Origin: Parapristionchus giblindavisi
Lineage: Eukaryota; Nematoda; Chromadorea; Rhabditida; Diplogasteridae
Assembly: GCA_943737045.1 (NCBI GenBank)
Contig: CALSFV010000655.1
Coordinates: 248,001 to 312,000 of the forward strand
DNA: 64,000 nucleotides
Direction of reading: 5' to 3'
The position numbers and the translations under genes are program-made. Under the pieces are notes generated by a model. That model worked only from the letters and a program-made list of their open reading frames with translations. It ran no database searches and was not told the origin of the DNA. Positions 21,401 to 29,666 of the stretch are shown here, one piece after another (within the stretch, counting starts at the first letter, position 1; the number at the start of each line of letters is the position of its first letter).

Positions 21401-23377
21401 AATAGCAGACTCTCCATCTGATCCAGCATATCGATTGTCGCCTCGTACGCACCGTCGAGATCATTCTGAATACGGTATCTTTCCAGTCAGGGCCCGAAAA
21501 TCTTAAAATCAATCAATACCTGGATAGCCTTCATAATGTTCTCAGGGACGACGAGGTTGCCGGGGATTTGAGGATACTGTAACAATAAATTAATAAATCA
21601 AACGGAACCAATCAATCGATAACTACCGTACCCTTCGATGGAATTCGAGTCGTTCGCAGAGCATCTTACAGTACTGCTCGTTGGCCGCACCGTAACCCGA
21701 CGAGTGAAGATGCTTCCAGAAGTCGCCAAGGACGGAGATACGACGAACGTGTCTGCATTTATTATTATTATTATTATTTAAAATACAAATAAATATAATT
21801 ATTTATCATCTTTAGACCGTAAAATGTGATAGACTACATTATATGTATTCATAGTCCACAAGTTAGCGAATCGACTATTATAGAATTAAAACTGTCCGAA
21901 CAATACAAATTCCGCTATTTGCCGCGCAATATTCAGACTCCGCCCACTTCTTCGCGCGACATACCATTTTCTCTAGTTTTATCGAATTTTATGGCGTTTC
22001 CTCATCATTTCACAGGACTTTCAATAAAAATAAAATTATATGCATTGAAAAAACGTTCGAAAACCTTTTCTAATTGTACGATTAAACTTATTGAGAAATA
22101 CGACCATTGATATTTTCAGGGAGTACAAAAACCCATCCGAGGAATTGAACCACTCCAACACTCTTTCGCAATACCACACGTCAAATGAATCACCAACTCT
22201 AACAGATAAAGCGTGCTGAGATGAAAGACGAAGGGACACAGTTGGGCATAAAACAGCTAATCAATCAATACTCCCCGATACTGCAATCGATCAAGCAATC
22301 AGAATTCAGATACCCGGATAGTAGACATTCAATCAATATTGCTCAATGATACCGTAATGAACACGCACTTCTGACTCTCGGCTGGGACACTCTTGTGACC
22401 GTCACGGATGAGCTTGTGGAGCACATGACAGAACTTCCACGTGAGCACGGGATGCTTCTCCAACTGCATACGAGAGGCGTAGTTCCAAAAGATCGTGCAT
22501 GATCTAAATAATACAATTGTTTAAATATTATTATTGACAATATAATATAAAGAAGTTAACAGGATTCTGTTGTAGGTCATATCAACCCAGCTAAGATAAA
22601 TTTGCAAAACCAGTCGATAATTTGATAAAATATTCGGGAAACTCAAGACTTTTGAGCAAGCAACAATACATATAATGATTTTTGTGCGATCAATTTGTAA
22701 AAATGTGCTGCTCGCAGTTTCGAAGCGTAGATTTTTCATATATTGCCATTTGTTTGATAATGGTTGTCTTTACGCAGTACGTGAAACATATAATCAGCAA
22801 GATGGAAAGTAGAAAATGGACAGGGCAGATATCAATAAGTGTGAGGAAAGTGCGAGTGCACCAATTGCATCCTATGAGCATTAACGATTAACTACCACTA
22901 GTACGAAGAAAGTATGAGCAAGAAAAACATTAGAATAGAACTAATAATCAAGTTCACTGTTCGTAGCAAACACCAGCTGGTTTCAAAATAAATTTAACTA
23001 TTATTTAAATAATTTTTAAACACATACTTGTCGTGATGAGTTCCAAGAATGAGTCTACGTGCGTGTTTTGGCTTCAACGGCACTTCTTGCTTCGTAAGTG
23101 CCTTCTGGATTGATTCCAGCTGCAAATTTATCCGATTATTGAGATCAATATCTGTATTTATTTCTATATTTTCTTCTATTCCACAAATTTAGTCCTATAA
23201 ATACCGCAAATGTATGCCAATTTGTGAACAGTGTGATGCAGTCAGTGTTTAGAAACCATTTGCATGGGTAAAGTTTGTAAAATTAAGAAGAGAAAGATGT
23301 ATGCTTGGATAAAGTTTCATGGTAATAAGCTATAAATAAGCACAGACCTGGCCTTTGTGAAAGGATTCGCGATCCAT
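1490..23377 (-). CDS. hipr-1: HIP1/HIP1R/Sla2-family endocytic adaptor (hipr-1 orthologue), 26 exons
   Basis: Links clathrin coats and PI(4,5)P2 membranes to actin during endocytosis (family knowledge). Exons, 5' to 3' on the minus strand: 23377-23348, 23119-23028, 22503-22369, 21752-21632, 21576-21520, 21465-21387, 15699-15623, 14957-14850, 14778-14689, 14311-14231, 14151-14045, 13784-13707, 13652-13546, 13295-13153, 12467-12330, 12075-11995, 11889-11757, 11533-11348, 11184-11027, 10949-10831, 10459-10297, 9841-9755, 9575-9481, 9299-9202, 8976-8915, 1618-1490. They sum to 2,754 nt, 917 residues. ANTH domain is about residues 1-265, with a lipid-binding KA(x7)LKPKH motif at 16-29 and the run KHARRLILGTHHDK. 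A linker (265-325) has NFLQASDL. Coiled coil is about 326-510. The talin-like I/LWEQ (THATCH) domain is about 560-905, with GLLSAAKAVG, EIAASTAQLF and ELRKQHYHMA. The start MDRESFHKGQ matches the short N-terminus of the family. The donor of exon 14311-14231 is the least certain. Confidence 0.93.
1637..1690. repeat. (AAT)n microsatellite at left junction of the A/B duplication
   Basis: Near-pure AAT trinucleotide run in the last hipr-1 intron. Similar AAT runs lie at the middle (about 4,139-4,152) and right (about 6,599-6,650) edges of the tandem gene duplication. Confidence 0.8.
2221..2228 (+). promoter_or_regulatory. TATA box of gene A
   Basis: ATATAAGG; the TATAA core begins 88 nt before the ATG of gene A. 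A GC-rich stretch with CCGCCCACTTC lies just upstream. Confidence 0.65.
2310..3455 (+). CDS. Gene A: proline-rich protein of unknown function, nested in hipr-1 intron
   Basis: Five exons: 2310-2388, 2458-2694, 2777-2874, 2942-3055 and 3150-3455, all with GT-AG borders and consistent phase, giving 277 residues. The ATG is the first after the TATA box and starts MQSTIYYAAPTHF. Residues about 45-90 hold five copies of a PPPP(M/L)PNF/YS-type repeat. An acidic run (EDEEDGQEEEYDD) sits near 155. The C-terminal 102 residues (last exon) are helical-looking, with SYLARF near the start and ending IATRLLSN. No signal peptide or membrane segment is seen. The AATAAA at 3599-3604 fits the 3' end. It lies antisense inside the last hipr-1 intron and is paralogous to gene B. 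I do not recognise the family. Longer ORFs here read through introns in other frames. Confidence 0.8.
3599..3604 (+). terminator. Poly(A) signal of gene A
   Basis: AATAAA 144 nt after the stop codon of gene A, followed by A/T-rich DNA. Confidence 0.6.
4701..4708 (+). promoter_or_regulatory. TATA box of gene B
   Basis: ATATAAGG, identical to that of gene A, with the TATAA core again 88 nt before the ATG. Confidence 0.65.
4790..5925 (+). CDS. Gene B: tandem paralogue of gene A
   Basis: Five exons: 4790-4868, 4938-5174, 5249-5346, 5410-5523 and 5620-5925. Each exon has exactly the size of its gene A counterpart and the protein is also 277 residues. Replacements are few and mostly conservative (for example AEQMFDLWSIDDFYRNF here against AEQMIDLWSIDDFYRTF in A; C-terminus LLSY against LLSN). 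The proline repeat block is kept. The open frame in both copies, with no stop or frameshift, suggests both are functional. Function unknown. An AATAAA lies at 6054-6059. Confidence 0.8.
6054..6059 (+). terminator. Poly(A) signal of gene B
   Basis: AATAAA 129 nt after the gene B stop codon, at the position matching that of gene A. Confidence 0.6.
6600..7540. other. AT-rich spacer between genes B and C
   Basis: Starts with AAT microsatellite (6,599-6,650), then AT-rich DNA with no convincing exon. From about 7,280 it becomes C/T-rich and leads into the gene C promoter. Short ORFs at 7,280-7,600 lie upstream of the TATA box and are not supported. Confidence 0.5.
7545..7552 (+). promoter_or_regulatory. 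TATA box of gene C
   Basis: GATATAAG; the TATAA core is 88 nt before the gene C ATG, the same spacing as in genes A and B. Confidence 0.6.
7635..8576 (+). CDS. Gene C: protein with triple HIxxFxxRYY repeat, likely distant paralogue of A/B
   Basis: Three exons: 7635-7793, 8043-8156 and 8262-8576, all phase 0 with GT-AG borders, giving 195 residues. The N-terminus is Ser/Thr-rich (MTGFVFNINADSF). The last exon holds three spaced copies of one motif, HIQQFVARYY, HIDNFVQRYY and HINQFIARYY, separated by Pro/Ala-rich linkers. The third ends the protein. The last two exons are 114 and 315 nt against 114 and 306 nt in genes A/B, both penultimate exons contain CSS and an SP..ED stretch, and both last exons have SYL(A/T)R near the start. 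Distant homology is therefore likely (inference). No signal peptide or membrane segment. Function unknown. AATAAA at 8777-8782. Confidence 0.78.
8777..8782 (+). terminator. Poly(A) signal of gene C
   Basis: AATAAA about 200 nt after the gene C stop codon. The next hipr-1 exon (opposite strand) begins only 130 bp further on. Confidence 0.6.
9431..9471. repeat. (AAT)n microsatellite in hipr-1 intron
   Basis: Pure AAT run just downstream (minus strand) of the exon ending at 9481. A shorter one lies near 9,703-9,725. Confidence 0.8.
9895..10295. repeat. 39-bp minisatellite rich in TACCGTAC and TACAGTA, hipr-1 intron
   Basis: About ten copies of a unit near 39 bp, each containing a TACCGTAC-like core and a CTACAGTA-like core. 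It fills the hipr-1 intron 9,842-10,296. Because 39 is a multiple of three it yields long spurious ORFs on both strands. Confidence 0.85.
12570..12860. repeat. Inverted-repeat (MITE-like) element in hipr-1 intron
   Basis: A segment containing AGAGACTTGAAACTT occurs at 12,608-12,622 and 12,776-12,790 in direct orientation and at 12,662-12,676 in reverse complement. Flanking AAATATCT/AGATATT boxes match in the same way. Together they form a hairpin plus a third half copy. No coding capacity. Confidence 0.65.
14355..14672. repeat. 33-bp minisatellite in hipr-1 intron
   Basis: About ten copies of a unit near 33 bp built from CTACAGTA and a CCTTCGTGGT-like core. It fills the intron 14,312-14,688 and creates spurious 109- and 144-codon ORFs. 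Confidence 0.85.
15350..15625. repeat. Two-copy tandem duplication that repeats a hipr-1 splice donor
   Basis: Segments of about 135-140 bp ending near 15,493 and 15,625 are diverged copies. Both contain GAAACCAACCAGGAT, which on the minus strand is the last exon bases plus the GT donor of exon 15699-15623. A decoy donor therefore lies in the downstream intron. Confidence 0.65.
15739..15743. repeat. Target-site duplication (left), ATTAT
   Basis: ATTAT directly before the 5' LTR, matching ATTAT at 21120-21124. Five bp is usual for Ty3/gypsy integration, but the site lies in an ATT microsatellite, which weakens this alone. Confidence 0.7.
15744..16086 (+). repeat. 5' LTR (343 bp)
   Basis: Begins TGTTATGTAG and ends ACATAACA, so the ends are TG...CA with a short inverted TGTTAT/ATAACA. 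It contains a CT-rich promoter-like stretch (CCCCGCCC at about 15,919-15,926) and AATAAA at 16010-16015. Confidence 0.93.
16089..16102 (+). promoter_or_regulatory. Primer-binding site of the retrotransposon
   Basis: TGGCGACCAGGATC starts three bases after the 5' LTR. The leading TGG complements a tRNA CCA end and the rest should pair with the 3' acceptor stem of a cellular tRNA. The tRNA was not identified. Confidence 0.7.
16187..16363 (+). repeat. Repeated GCTACTNGGTGTGGC boxes in retrotransposon leader
   Basis: Five boxes fitting GCTACT-N-GTGTGGC-like consensus (starting near 16,238, 16,267, 16,299, 16,328 and 16,345) plus two variants of GNTACTGTGGTGTANC near 16,187 and 16,205. All lie in the untranslated leader before gag-pol. 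Confidence 0.75.
16454..20698 (+). CDS. Gag-Pol polyprotein of the Ty3/gypsy element
   Basis: Single uninterrupted ORF of 1,414 codons; the start may be 16,454 or the second ATG at 16,472. Residues (from 16,454): Gag, then zinc knuckles at about 258-270 (CYRCGDSHHSDNC, with one residue fewer than usual between His and the last Cys) and 277-290 (CHTCGKVGHIAKVC, canonical). The aspartic protease has DTGA near 331. Reverse transcriptase spans about 465-700 with YLDD near 618. RNase H spans about 762-880. Integrase has its HHCC zinc domain at about 995-1040 and the D,D(35)E core with Asp near 1064, Asp near 1118 (SDNGTQF) and Glu near 1154 (NGQAERF). The tail is Pro/Ser/Thr/Arg-rich. Gag and Pol are fused in one frame with no frameshift or stop signal. 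All catalytic motifs are intact, so it may be autonomous. Confidence 0.97.
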   Translation: MKSAKTMSDSESETLDMKSLKDLFVAQTKMMEKMMKKDDSSFSVDAVEARMHEFKYSPEEDSTFELWWNRHEDIFDVDMEDYDDVKKIRLLLRHMHPTVERTFLDSIVPIKWSEMKLKDVVEKMTTLFGDQTSLFEKRRRMFDFRMSSEGIDDPRVLAARVNRLVQSAQPAKIELEQMKCLVFLHALDVPRYSDVHMLMLKEAQNGKDVTLDKLIEVYNRSNQLKNDSRAITEANGNVNAVNTPKKGGKQITEDKFTCYRCGDSHHSDNCRFKNTTCHTCGKVGHIAKVCRGGSRKHPKGKKIKMIKVNTIGTDHYTISVRMQNKSIAMQIDTGADITLISEDVWKQIGAPDCSKANCQPVCANGSKLEIKGRFRATVEYGGITKEGDIYVTSSDIVLLGKDFLKKLKVLVVRDDALPPAVKKVTSQLTKSIDYSKWIDTEFPETTQSGLGACTKTKATLKVKEGARPVFIKARQVPYALTSAVEEELKRLEDMGAIKKVDYSEWAAPILVVPKPNGSIRMCADFSTGLNDSIELPTQPLPLPEDIYASLNGCTVFSQIDLADAYLQVELDDTAKKLLVINTHKGLFQYQRLPFGVKAAPGIFQKLMDTMLTGIQNAVPYLDDIIIGGKTKEDHDATLFRVFTRIKEYGLKTRTAKCSFGLEQVKFLGFLIDKNGRHTDPKKTEAITTMPEPENQAMLRSFLGMVTYYGQYIEGMHKLRAPLDHLLKKDTKWKWSDACRESFRELKRILSSQLSLTHYDPKKEIVVAADACDTGIGAVIMHRFADGTLRAVAHASRTLKPAERNYGQIDKEALALVYAVTKFHKYIYGRRFTLHTDHQPLLAIFGKRKGDHAYTAKRIYRWAQIMLMYDYRIEYIRTESFAYADSLSRLINTSKIDIDDDITVSLIQVEEDEIASFQSCMRSLPLTSSDIRKETEKDSLLKEVAQYHKRGWPTKIVKKKPQLLPFEQRRDDLSIVEGCLLYRSRVIVPDTLKKKVLKELHEGHPGIVRMKALSRSVCYWPRIDQDIETLVKSCERCASAAKCPTKVPLQPWYSAERPWQRVHIDYAGPVRGDYFLVVVDAYSKWPEIFVTNRMTAQVTVDLMSDLVARHGIPEVIVSDNGTQFTSDLFSSFCSSNGIKHMTIAPYHPQSNGQAERFVDTLKRSLKKMDGEKPTKEVVRAFLLHYRRNPNGSTPGKISPAEAFLGRNLRGRIDLLVPRSTENIQNADMKEQFDRRNGAVDRRFRIGDEVYYKKHTGPNQSEWVRGTILRRKGSVMFEISVGEKTQKVHKNQLRRNAGSSKDSHGKETPMHILLETFCVPKKANDDEVIIADEVAETTPTAATPTTTSPPRAPTVSPRRSTTVSPTRSRTVRSPAQRRASLTRPPQQQQRSPLRRSNRTRNAPKKLDVNPKKKTYH
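20767..20776 (+). promoter_or_regulatory. Polypurine tract
   Basis: AGAGGGGAGG ends exactly where the 3' LTR begins, as needed for plus-strand priming. Confidence 0.8.
20777..21119 (+). repeat. 3' LTR (343 bp)
   Basis: Same length as the 5' LTR and identical in my reading. Ends ACATAACA, followed by the ATTAT duplication at 21120-21124. Confidence 0.93.
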
Positions 23378-24259
23378 CGATCGAGCGCTATTCTCTGGAA
23401 TAGAGAGAAATGAGCACAATAAGAAAAGAAGGAGACGGAGGTGAGTAACCAGAGATATATACACAATGACTCATCCGCAATGTCAATTCAAGTGAAAACA
23501 TATGCAGAGAATAGTTATACGTCAATAATATTCCAAGTTCTAAAACACAATCTTATCAATCTCTGTGGTGGAATTATAATTCAATATAAACTATAAATAG
23601 CGAACATCCAGTTGAACGCTCAAGAACAAACAGAAATTGACACAGAGTGGTCAGCACAGGTTAGCCATCAAAAATCGAGAGTTCTCAGTAAGAACGGACT
23701 AATCGAGTAGTGTGGAATATAATGAATAGTGAGAGGGCGGTAAAGGGGAGGACCATTAGGTGCTAAACCGGTTCCAAAACAACAAACTAGAAGCCGAGAG
23801 GGAGAAAAACAACGCGTGAGAAAAACGGATTCAGTCACGCTCTTGACGTTCTTTCGTTTCACATTCTACCGTATGACCGCAGAACTCCGAGTTATCTTGA
23901 ACTGATTTTTCAAAGAATTGTTTTTCATCATTTTTAAAATGTATTTCTATTTGTATTTATTAAATTAAAATTATTCCAATACAACTATAAAATAGTTAAG
24001 AAAAAAATAATCAAGTCATAGGCATTGCCAACTATCATGACTGTGAGATTGGCATAGGTAAATATCAGCGGAACACTCGTGACAAAAAGGTCCCAAGACC
24101 GAAAAAGAACCCGAGACAAAGGACAATAACGAAGAGTACCAATAGTGAATGGTAATCGAAAGCAGTGCAAACGAGTTCGGTTGTCGTTTCTGACCCTCCT
24201 CCTCCCTCACTAGTTCCCTACTTATTCTCCACTGTTTCACGATTGTTATCATTCACACC
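23378..24259. promoter_or_regulatory. Shared intergenic region between divergent hipr-1 and the Cys-rich gene
   Basis: 882 bp separate the two start codons, so both promoters should lie here. No clear TATA box was found for either. TACCGTATG occurs near 23,870. ORFs at 23,668 and 23,985 on the minus strand have no support. Confidence 0.5.
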
Positions 24260-27200
24260 ATGTCTCCACTGTCTGCCCTATTCGTTCTCTCAATTGTAAT
24301 CATCGACTTATCCTCTGCAACGAAGACATGTCATGCCACATGCTCCAAGTCTGTCACTCTACCTTGGTATGTCCATTTTTAAAGATGGAATTCTATTTTA
24401 TAATGCCTCTAATATTGCTCTCATGTAAGAATTCTTTCGCTGCGATCAGTGCTAGACGTTTCTTTTTTCATCAATTCTTCTGGGAATTTTTAACCAAAAA
24501 AACTTTCTTTATACCGATATCATTTTTTCGCACAAACCTGGTTCTGATGAAGTATTTGCAGTGTGCAAAACACTCATTTTTATTTTACGAACAACAAAAA
24601 ATAATAAATATCATTAAAATGGATGCCACGGTAAATATAGTGTTATATAAGATTTTTTTTCAACTCCCAAAATGTATCACTGGAAAATCACGAGTAATTG
24701 TTAGATTGCTTAAATCGAAAGCTCAAGCCGTCAGAGTCTCCGGTGATCTACCATAATTGAATGATCTACCAAGAGCACTGAGGGTTTGGGCCAATTCGGT
24801 TTTCAAGGGATACTGTAGAATGGGGTCTGGACCGAAGGCCCAAGCCGTCAGAGTCTCCGGTGATCTACAAATGGAATGATCTACCAAGAACACTGAGGGG
24901 TTGAGCGAATTCGGTTTTCAAGGGATACTGTAGACCGGGGTCTGGACCGAAGGCCCAAGCCGTCAGAGTCTCCGGTGATCTACAAATTGAATGATCTACC
25001 AAGAACACTGAGGGGTTGAGCGAATTCGGTTTTCAAGGGATACTGTAGACTGGGGTCTGGACCGAAGGCCCAAGCCGTCAGAGTCTCCGGTGATCTACCA
25101 TAACTGAATGATCTACCAAGAACACTGAGGGTTTGGGTCAATTCGATTTTCAAGTGATACTGTAGACTGGAGTCTGGACCGAAGGTCCAAGCCGTCAGAG
25201 TCTCCGCTGATCTACAAATTGAATGATCTACCAAGAACACTGAGGGTTTGGGCCAATTCGGTTTTCAAGGGATACTGTAGAATGGGGTCTGGACCGAAGG
25301 CCCAAGCCGTCAGAGTCTCCGGTGATCTACAAATGGAATGATCTACCAAGAACACTGAGGGGTTGAGCGAATTCGGTTTTCAAGGGATACTGTAGACTGG
25401 GGTCTGGACCGAAGGCCCAAGCCGTCAGAGTCTCCGGTGATCTACAAATTGAATGATCTACCAAGAACACTGAGGGGTTGAGCGAATTCGGTTTTCAAGG
25501 GATACTGTAGACTGGGGTCTGGACCGAAGGCCCAAGCCGTCAGAGTCTCCGGTGATCTACAAATTGAATTATCTACCAAGAGTACTGAGGGTTTGGGCCA
25601 ATTCGGTTTTCAAGGGATACTGTAGACTGGGGTCTGGACCGAAGGCCCAAGCCGTCAGAGTCTCCGGTGATCTACAAATTGAATGATCTACCAAGAACAC
25701 TGAGGGTTTGGGTCAATTCGATTTTCAAGGGATACTGTAGACTGGGGTCTGGACCGAAGGCCCAAGCCGTCAGAGTCTCCGGTGATCTACCATAACTGAA
25801 TGATCTACCAAGAACACTGAGGGTTTGGGCCAATTCGGTTTTCAAGGGATACTGTAGAATGGGGTCTGGACCGAACGCCCAAGCCGTCAGAGTCTCCGGT
25901 GATCTACCATAACTGAATGATCTACCAAGAACACTGAGGGTTTGGGCCAATTCGGTTTTCAAGGGATACTGTAGACTGGGGTCTGGACCGAAGGCCCAAT
26001 CCGTCAGAGTCTCCGGTGATCTACAAATTGAATGATCTACCAAGAGCACTGAGGGTTTGGGCCAATTCGGTTTTCAAGGGATACTGTAGACTGGGGTCTG
26101 GACCGAAGGCCCAAGCCGTCAGAGTCTCCGGTGATCTACAAATTGAATGATCTACCAAGAACACTGAGGGTTTGGGCCAATTCGGTTTTCAAGGGATACT
26201 GTAGAATGGGGTCTGGACCGAAGGCCCAAGCCGTCAGAGTCTCCGGTGATCTACAAATTGAATGATCTACCAAGAACACTGAGGGGTTGAGCGAATTCGG
26301 TTTTCAAGGGATACTGTAGACTGGGGTCTGGACCGAAGGCCCAAGCCGTCAGAGTCTCCGGTGATCTACAAATTGAATGATCTACCAAGAACACTGAGGG
26401 GTTGAGCGAATTCGGTTTTCAAGGGATACTGTAGACTGGGGTCTGGACCGAAGGCCCAAGCCGTCAGAGTCTCCGGTGATCTAGAAATTGAATTATCTAC
26501 CAAGAGCACTGAGGGTTTGGGCCAATTCGGTTTTCAAGGGATACTGTAGACTGGGGTCTGGACCGAAGGCCCAAGCCGTCAGAGTCTCCGGTGATCTACC
26601 ATAACTGAATGATCTACCAAAAACACTGAAGGTTTGGGCCAATTCGGTTTTTCAAGGGATACTGTAGACAGGGGTCTGGACCGAAGGCCCAAGCCGTCAG
26701 AGTCTCCGGTGATCTACAAATTGAATGATCTACCAAGAGCACTGAGGATTTGGGCCAATTCGGTTTTCAAGGGATACTGTAGAATGGGGTCTGGACCGAA
26801 GGCCCAAGCCGTCAGAGTCTCCGGTGATCTACCATAACTGAATGATCTACCAAGAACACTGAGGGTTTGGGCCAATTCGGTTTTCAAGGGATACTGTAGA
26901 ATGGGGTCTGGACCGAACGCCCAAGCCGTCAGAGTCTCCGGTGATCTACCATAACTGAATGATCTACCAAGAACACTGAGGGTTTGGGCCAATTCGGTTT
27001 TCAAGGGATACTGTAGACTGGGGTCTGGACCGAAGGCCCAATCCGTCAGAGTCTCCGGTGATCTACAAATTGAATGATCTACCAAGAGCACTGAGGGTTT
27101 GGGCCAATTCGGTTTTCAAGGGATACTGTAGAATGGGGTCTGGACCGAAGGCCCAAGCCGTCAGAGTCTCCGGTGATCTACAAATTGAATGATCTACCAA

Positions 27201-29514
27201 GAGCACTGAGGGTTTGGGCCAATTCGATTTTCAAGGGATACTGTAGAATGGGGTCTGGACCGAAGGCCCAAGCCGTCAGAGTCTCCGGTGATCTACCATA
27301 ACTGAATGATCTACCAAGAACACTGAGGGTTTGGGCCAATTCGGTTTTCAAGGGATACTGTAGAATGGGGTCTGGACCGAACGCCCAAGCCGTCAGAGTC
27401 TCCGGTGATCTACCATAACTGAATGATCTACCAAGAACACTGAGGGTTTGGGCCAATTCGGTTTTCAAGGGATACTGTAGACTGGGGTCTGGACCGAAGG
27501 CCCAATCCGTCAGAGTCTCCGGTGATCTACAAATTGAATGATCTACCAAGAGCACTGAGGGTTTGGGCCAATTCGGTTTTCAAGGGATACTGTAGAATGG
27601 GGTCTGGACCGAAGGCCCAAGCCGTCAGAGTCTCCGGTGATCTACAAATTGAATGATCTACCAAGAGCACTGAGGGTTTGGGCCAATTCGATTTTCAAGG
27701 GATACTGTAGAATGGGGTCTGGACCGAAGGCCCAAGCCGTCAGAGTCTCCGGTGATCTACCATAACTGAATGATCTACCAAGAACACTAAGGGTTTGGGC
27801 CAATTCGGTTTTCAAGGGATACTGTAGACTGGGGTCTGGACCGAAGGCCCAAGCCGTCAGAGTCTCCGGTGATCTACCATAACTGAATGATCTACCAAGA
27901 ACACTGAGGGTTTGGGCCAATTCGGTTTTCCAGGGATACTGTAGACTGGGGTCTGGACCGAAGGCCCAAGCCGTCAGAGTCTCCGGTGATCTACCATAAT
28001 TGAATGATCTACCAAGAGCACTGAGGGATTGGGCCAATTCGGTTTTCAAGCGATACTGTAGAATGGGGTCTGGACCGAAGGCCCAAGCCGTCAGAGTCTC
28101 CGGTGATCTACCATAACTGAATGATCTACCAAGAGCACTGAGGGTTTGGGTAAATTCGGTTTTCAAAGAAGTGACTGATATTAAGGACTGCAGTTAAACA
28201 CAATGTCGTTTGTCATCTTCAGTCAATTTTCAATGGTAGTATTAGTGGAAAATAGCAATAAATTATAGCATGATAAGAGAGCAGGCAACAGCACAAGAGT
28301 AGATAATGTTGAATGAGTGACTAACTAACGAGGACTAAGCGCGTCCCTTATGTTGGCCACGCCCACATTGACCCTTGTGGATGATGATCTTCCCAGAGGG
28401 GAAGATGGCCGAATGGGATACCGAATCTAATCAATCGTAAATGAGATTCTTATGGGCGCGTTCCTTCTTTTTATGATGTGATATCGAGAGATAGATGTAT
28501 GTTTCACTAGTCTTTTGTCTGATTCATTGACAATAAAATAATGTTTTTTTTGTACTTCTGCAAAGCATAAAAACAATCCAATAATAAGAACAATCTTTAA
28601 TCTCTAATTGTAAGTATCCATCTTTTTAATCTTCCAATCCATCTTTCTTTAAAGTTTCCTTCTTTAAGTAAAATATTTAAATTTAATGGAAATTGAAATG
28701 TTCTGAAAGTGTTACAAACGGTGAGCATATGTATTATCTCAGTTGTTATCTTATCGGCTTGAATAGATAATGAATATTTATCTTATCAATTGCTATTACG
28801 ATTGATACGATTATTTAGTTTGCAACTTTTTGAATTGTCGAAATGGTGCGAAACAGCCCTCATTTATTTATATTTTATTAGTAGCTTATGTGGTAGATTC
28901 ATTGATCAGTGTTCTACATTTCAACACCACTTCTTCCACTAAAGAGCTAACTTTACTCTCCGAATTGGCAATATTCACTCGTAGACAAAGAAAGCGAGAG
29001 AGTGTGGCCAAAGAGCTGAGTCAAATTAGCTTGGCTCTGGTATTTCAAAACTTAAATTGCACTTAAAATACGTCACTGGCATGAACTGCAGCACAATGAA
29101 AACATATATTTAATCAAGACTAAAGACCAAAGATCAAAGATTATCCTATTCAGTAACTTCGGTCGCCTGGACAAGTGTCTTGTGAAAGACTGCCAAACGT
29201 TCTGCAACAACGACGGCGGACGAAAGTTGATTGGTTGCTATTGCAGGTACACACAGAGGATAAATTGTACTCCACGCGATCTGTGAAGTATTATATTGTA
29301 TTGTAATAGCAAAACATTGTTATATGTTAACACTTCACAGATATTGTATGCTGTAGGGCACACCTTTTTCTCTGTGTATAAATCAAAGATCAAGGATCAA
29401 AGATCAAAGATGACGTCATTCAGGGGCGGTCCAAGTGGGAACACGAATCGTATGTGCTTCTGTGGTCCATCCAAGAACGGAGCTCCAAAGAAGCACACTT
29501 TACTCGTATCCTAG
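24260..29514 (+). CDS. Small secreted cysteine-rich peptide, 96 residues, three exons
   Basis: Exons 24260-24366, 29154-29246 and 29424-29514 join in phase (107+93+91 nt). The first 20 or so residues (MSPLSALFVLSIVIIDLSSA) form a good signal peptide. The mature part has 10 cysteines arranged CxxxC, C, C, C, C, CxC and CxC, with basic and Gly/Asn residues between. The protein ends KKHTLLVS. The even cysteine number suggests five disulfides (inference). Joining exon 1 to exon 2 completes a Cys codon (TG|T) and exon 2 to 3 an Arg codon (AG|G), which supports the splice sites. Intron 1 is about 4.8 kb and carries a long minisatellite. I do not recognise a named family. It could be an antimicrobial-like, signalling or matrix peptide, with no evidence to choose. 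Confidence 0.72.
24715..28170. repeat. Minisatellite, about 30 copies of a 116-bp unit, in intron 1 of the Cys-rich gene
   Basis: The core GTCAGAGTCTCCGGTGATC recurs 30 times from about 24,730 to 28,092, a mean period of 115.9 bp. Two unit types differ after GATCTAC: CATAACTGAATG (about 118 bp) and AAATTGAATG (about 116 bp). Higher-order structure is visible: blocks around 26,714-27,091 and 27,178-27,555 are almost identical at a 464-bp (four-unit) offset, and 25,672-26,049 is a further copy. The minus-strand ORFs of 86-174 codons are readings of this array. Confidence 0.93.
28171..29153. other. Rest of intron 1 of the Cys-rich gene
   Basis: AT-rich. It contains a short inverted repeat of the CTCTCCG...GAGAGAGTGTGGCC family (about 28,945-29,030) and AAAGATC repeats at 29,128-29,142 just before exon 2. 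No other exon seen. Confidence 0.5.
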
Positions 29515-29666
29515 ATACCGTACTCCATAATTATCGATTTTCTCACCTTTATTATTGATTTTCATTCTGAACGCTCAGGATACGGTAGCCATTTTACTGT
29601 ATAAAATCTTTGAATTTCTCTATTTTGTTCTCCTCAACATTCTATAAACGTTTCCGAATTGAGATA

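Noticed and set aside
24980..28166. Family of minus-strand ORFs (86-174 codons) with SVLGRSFSYGRSPETLTAWA repeats
   Set aside because: 117-118-bp units keep a frame open by chance. Unit-length variants break it and there is no start, splice or composition support.
24715..28170. CRISPR-like regular array
   Set aside because: The whole 116-bp unit is repeated with no variable spacers, and the genome is eukaryotic.
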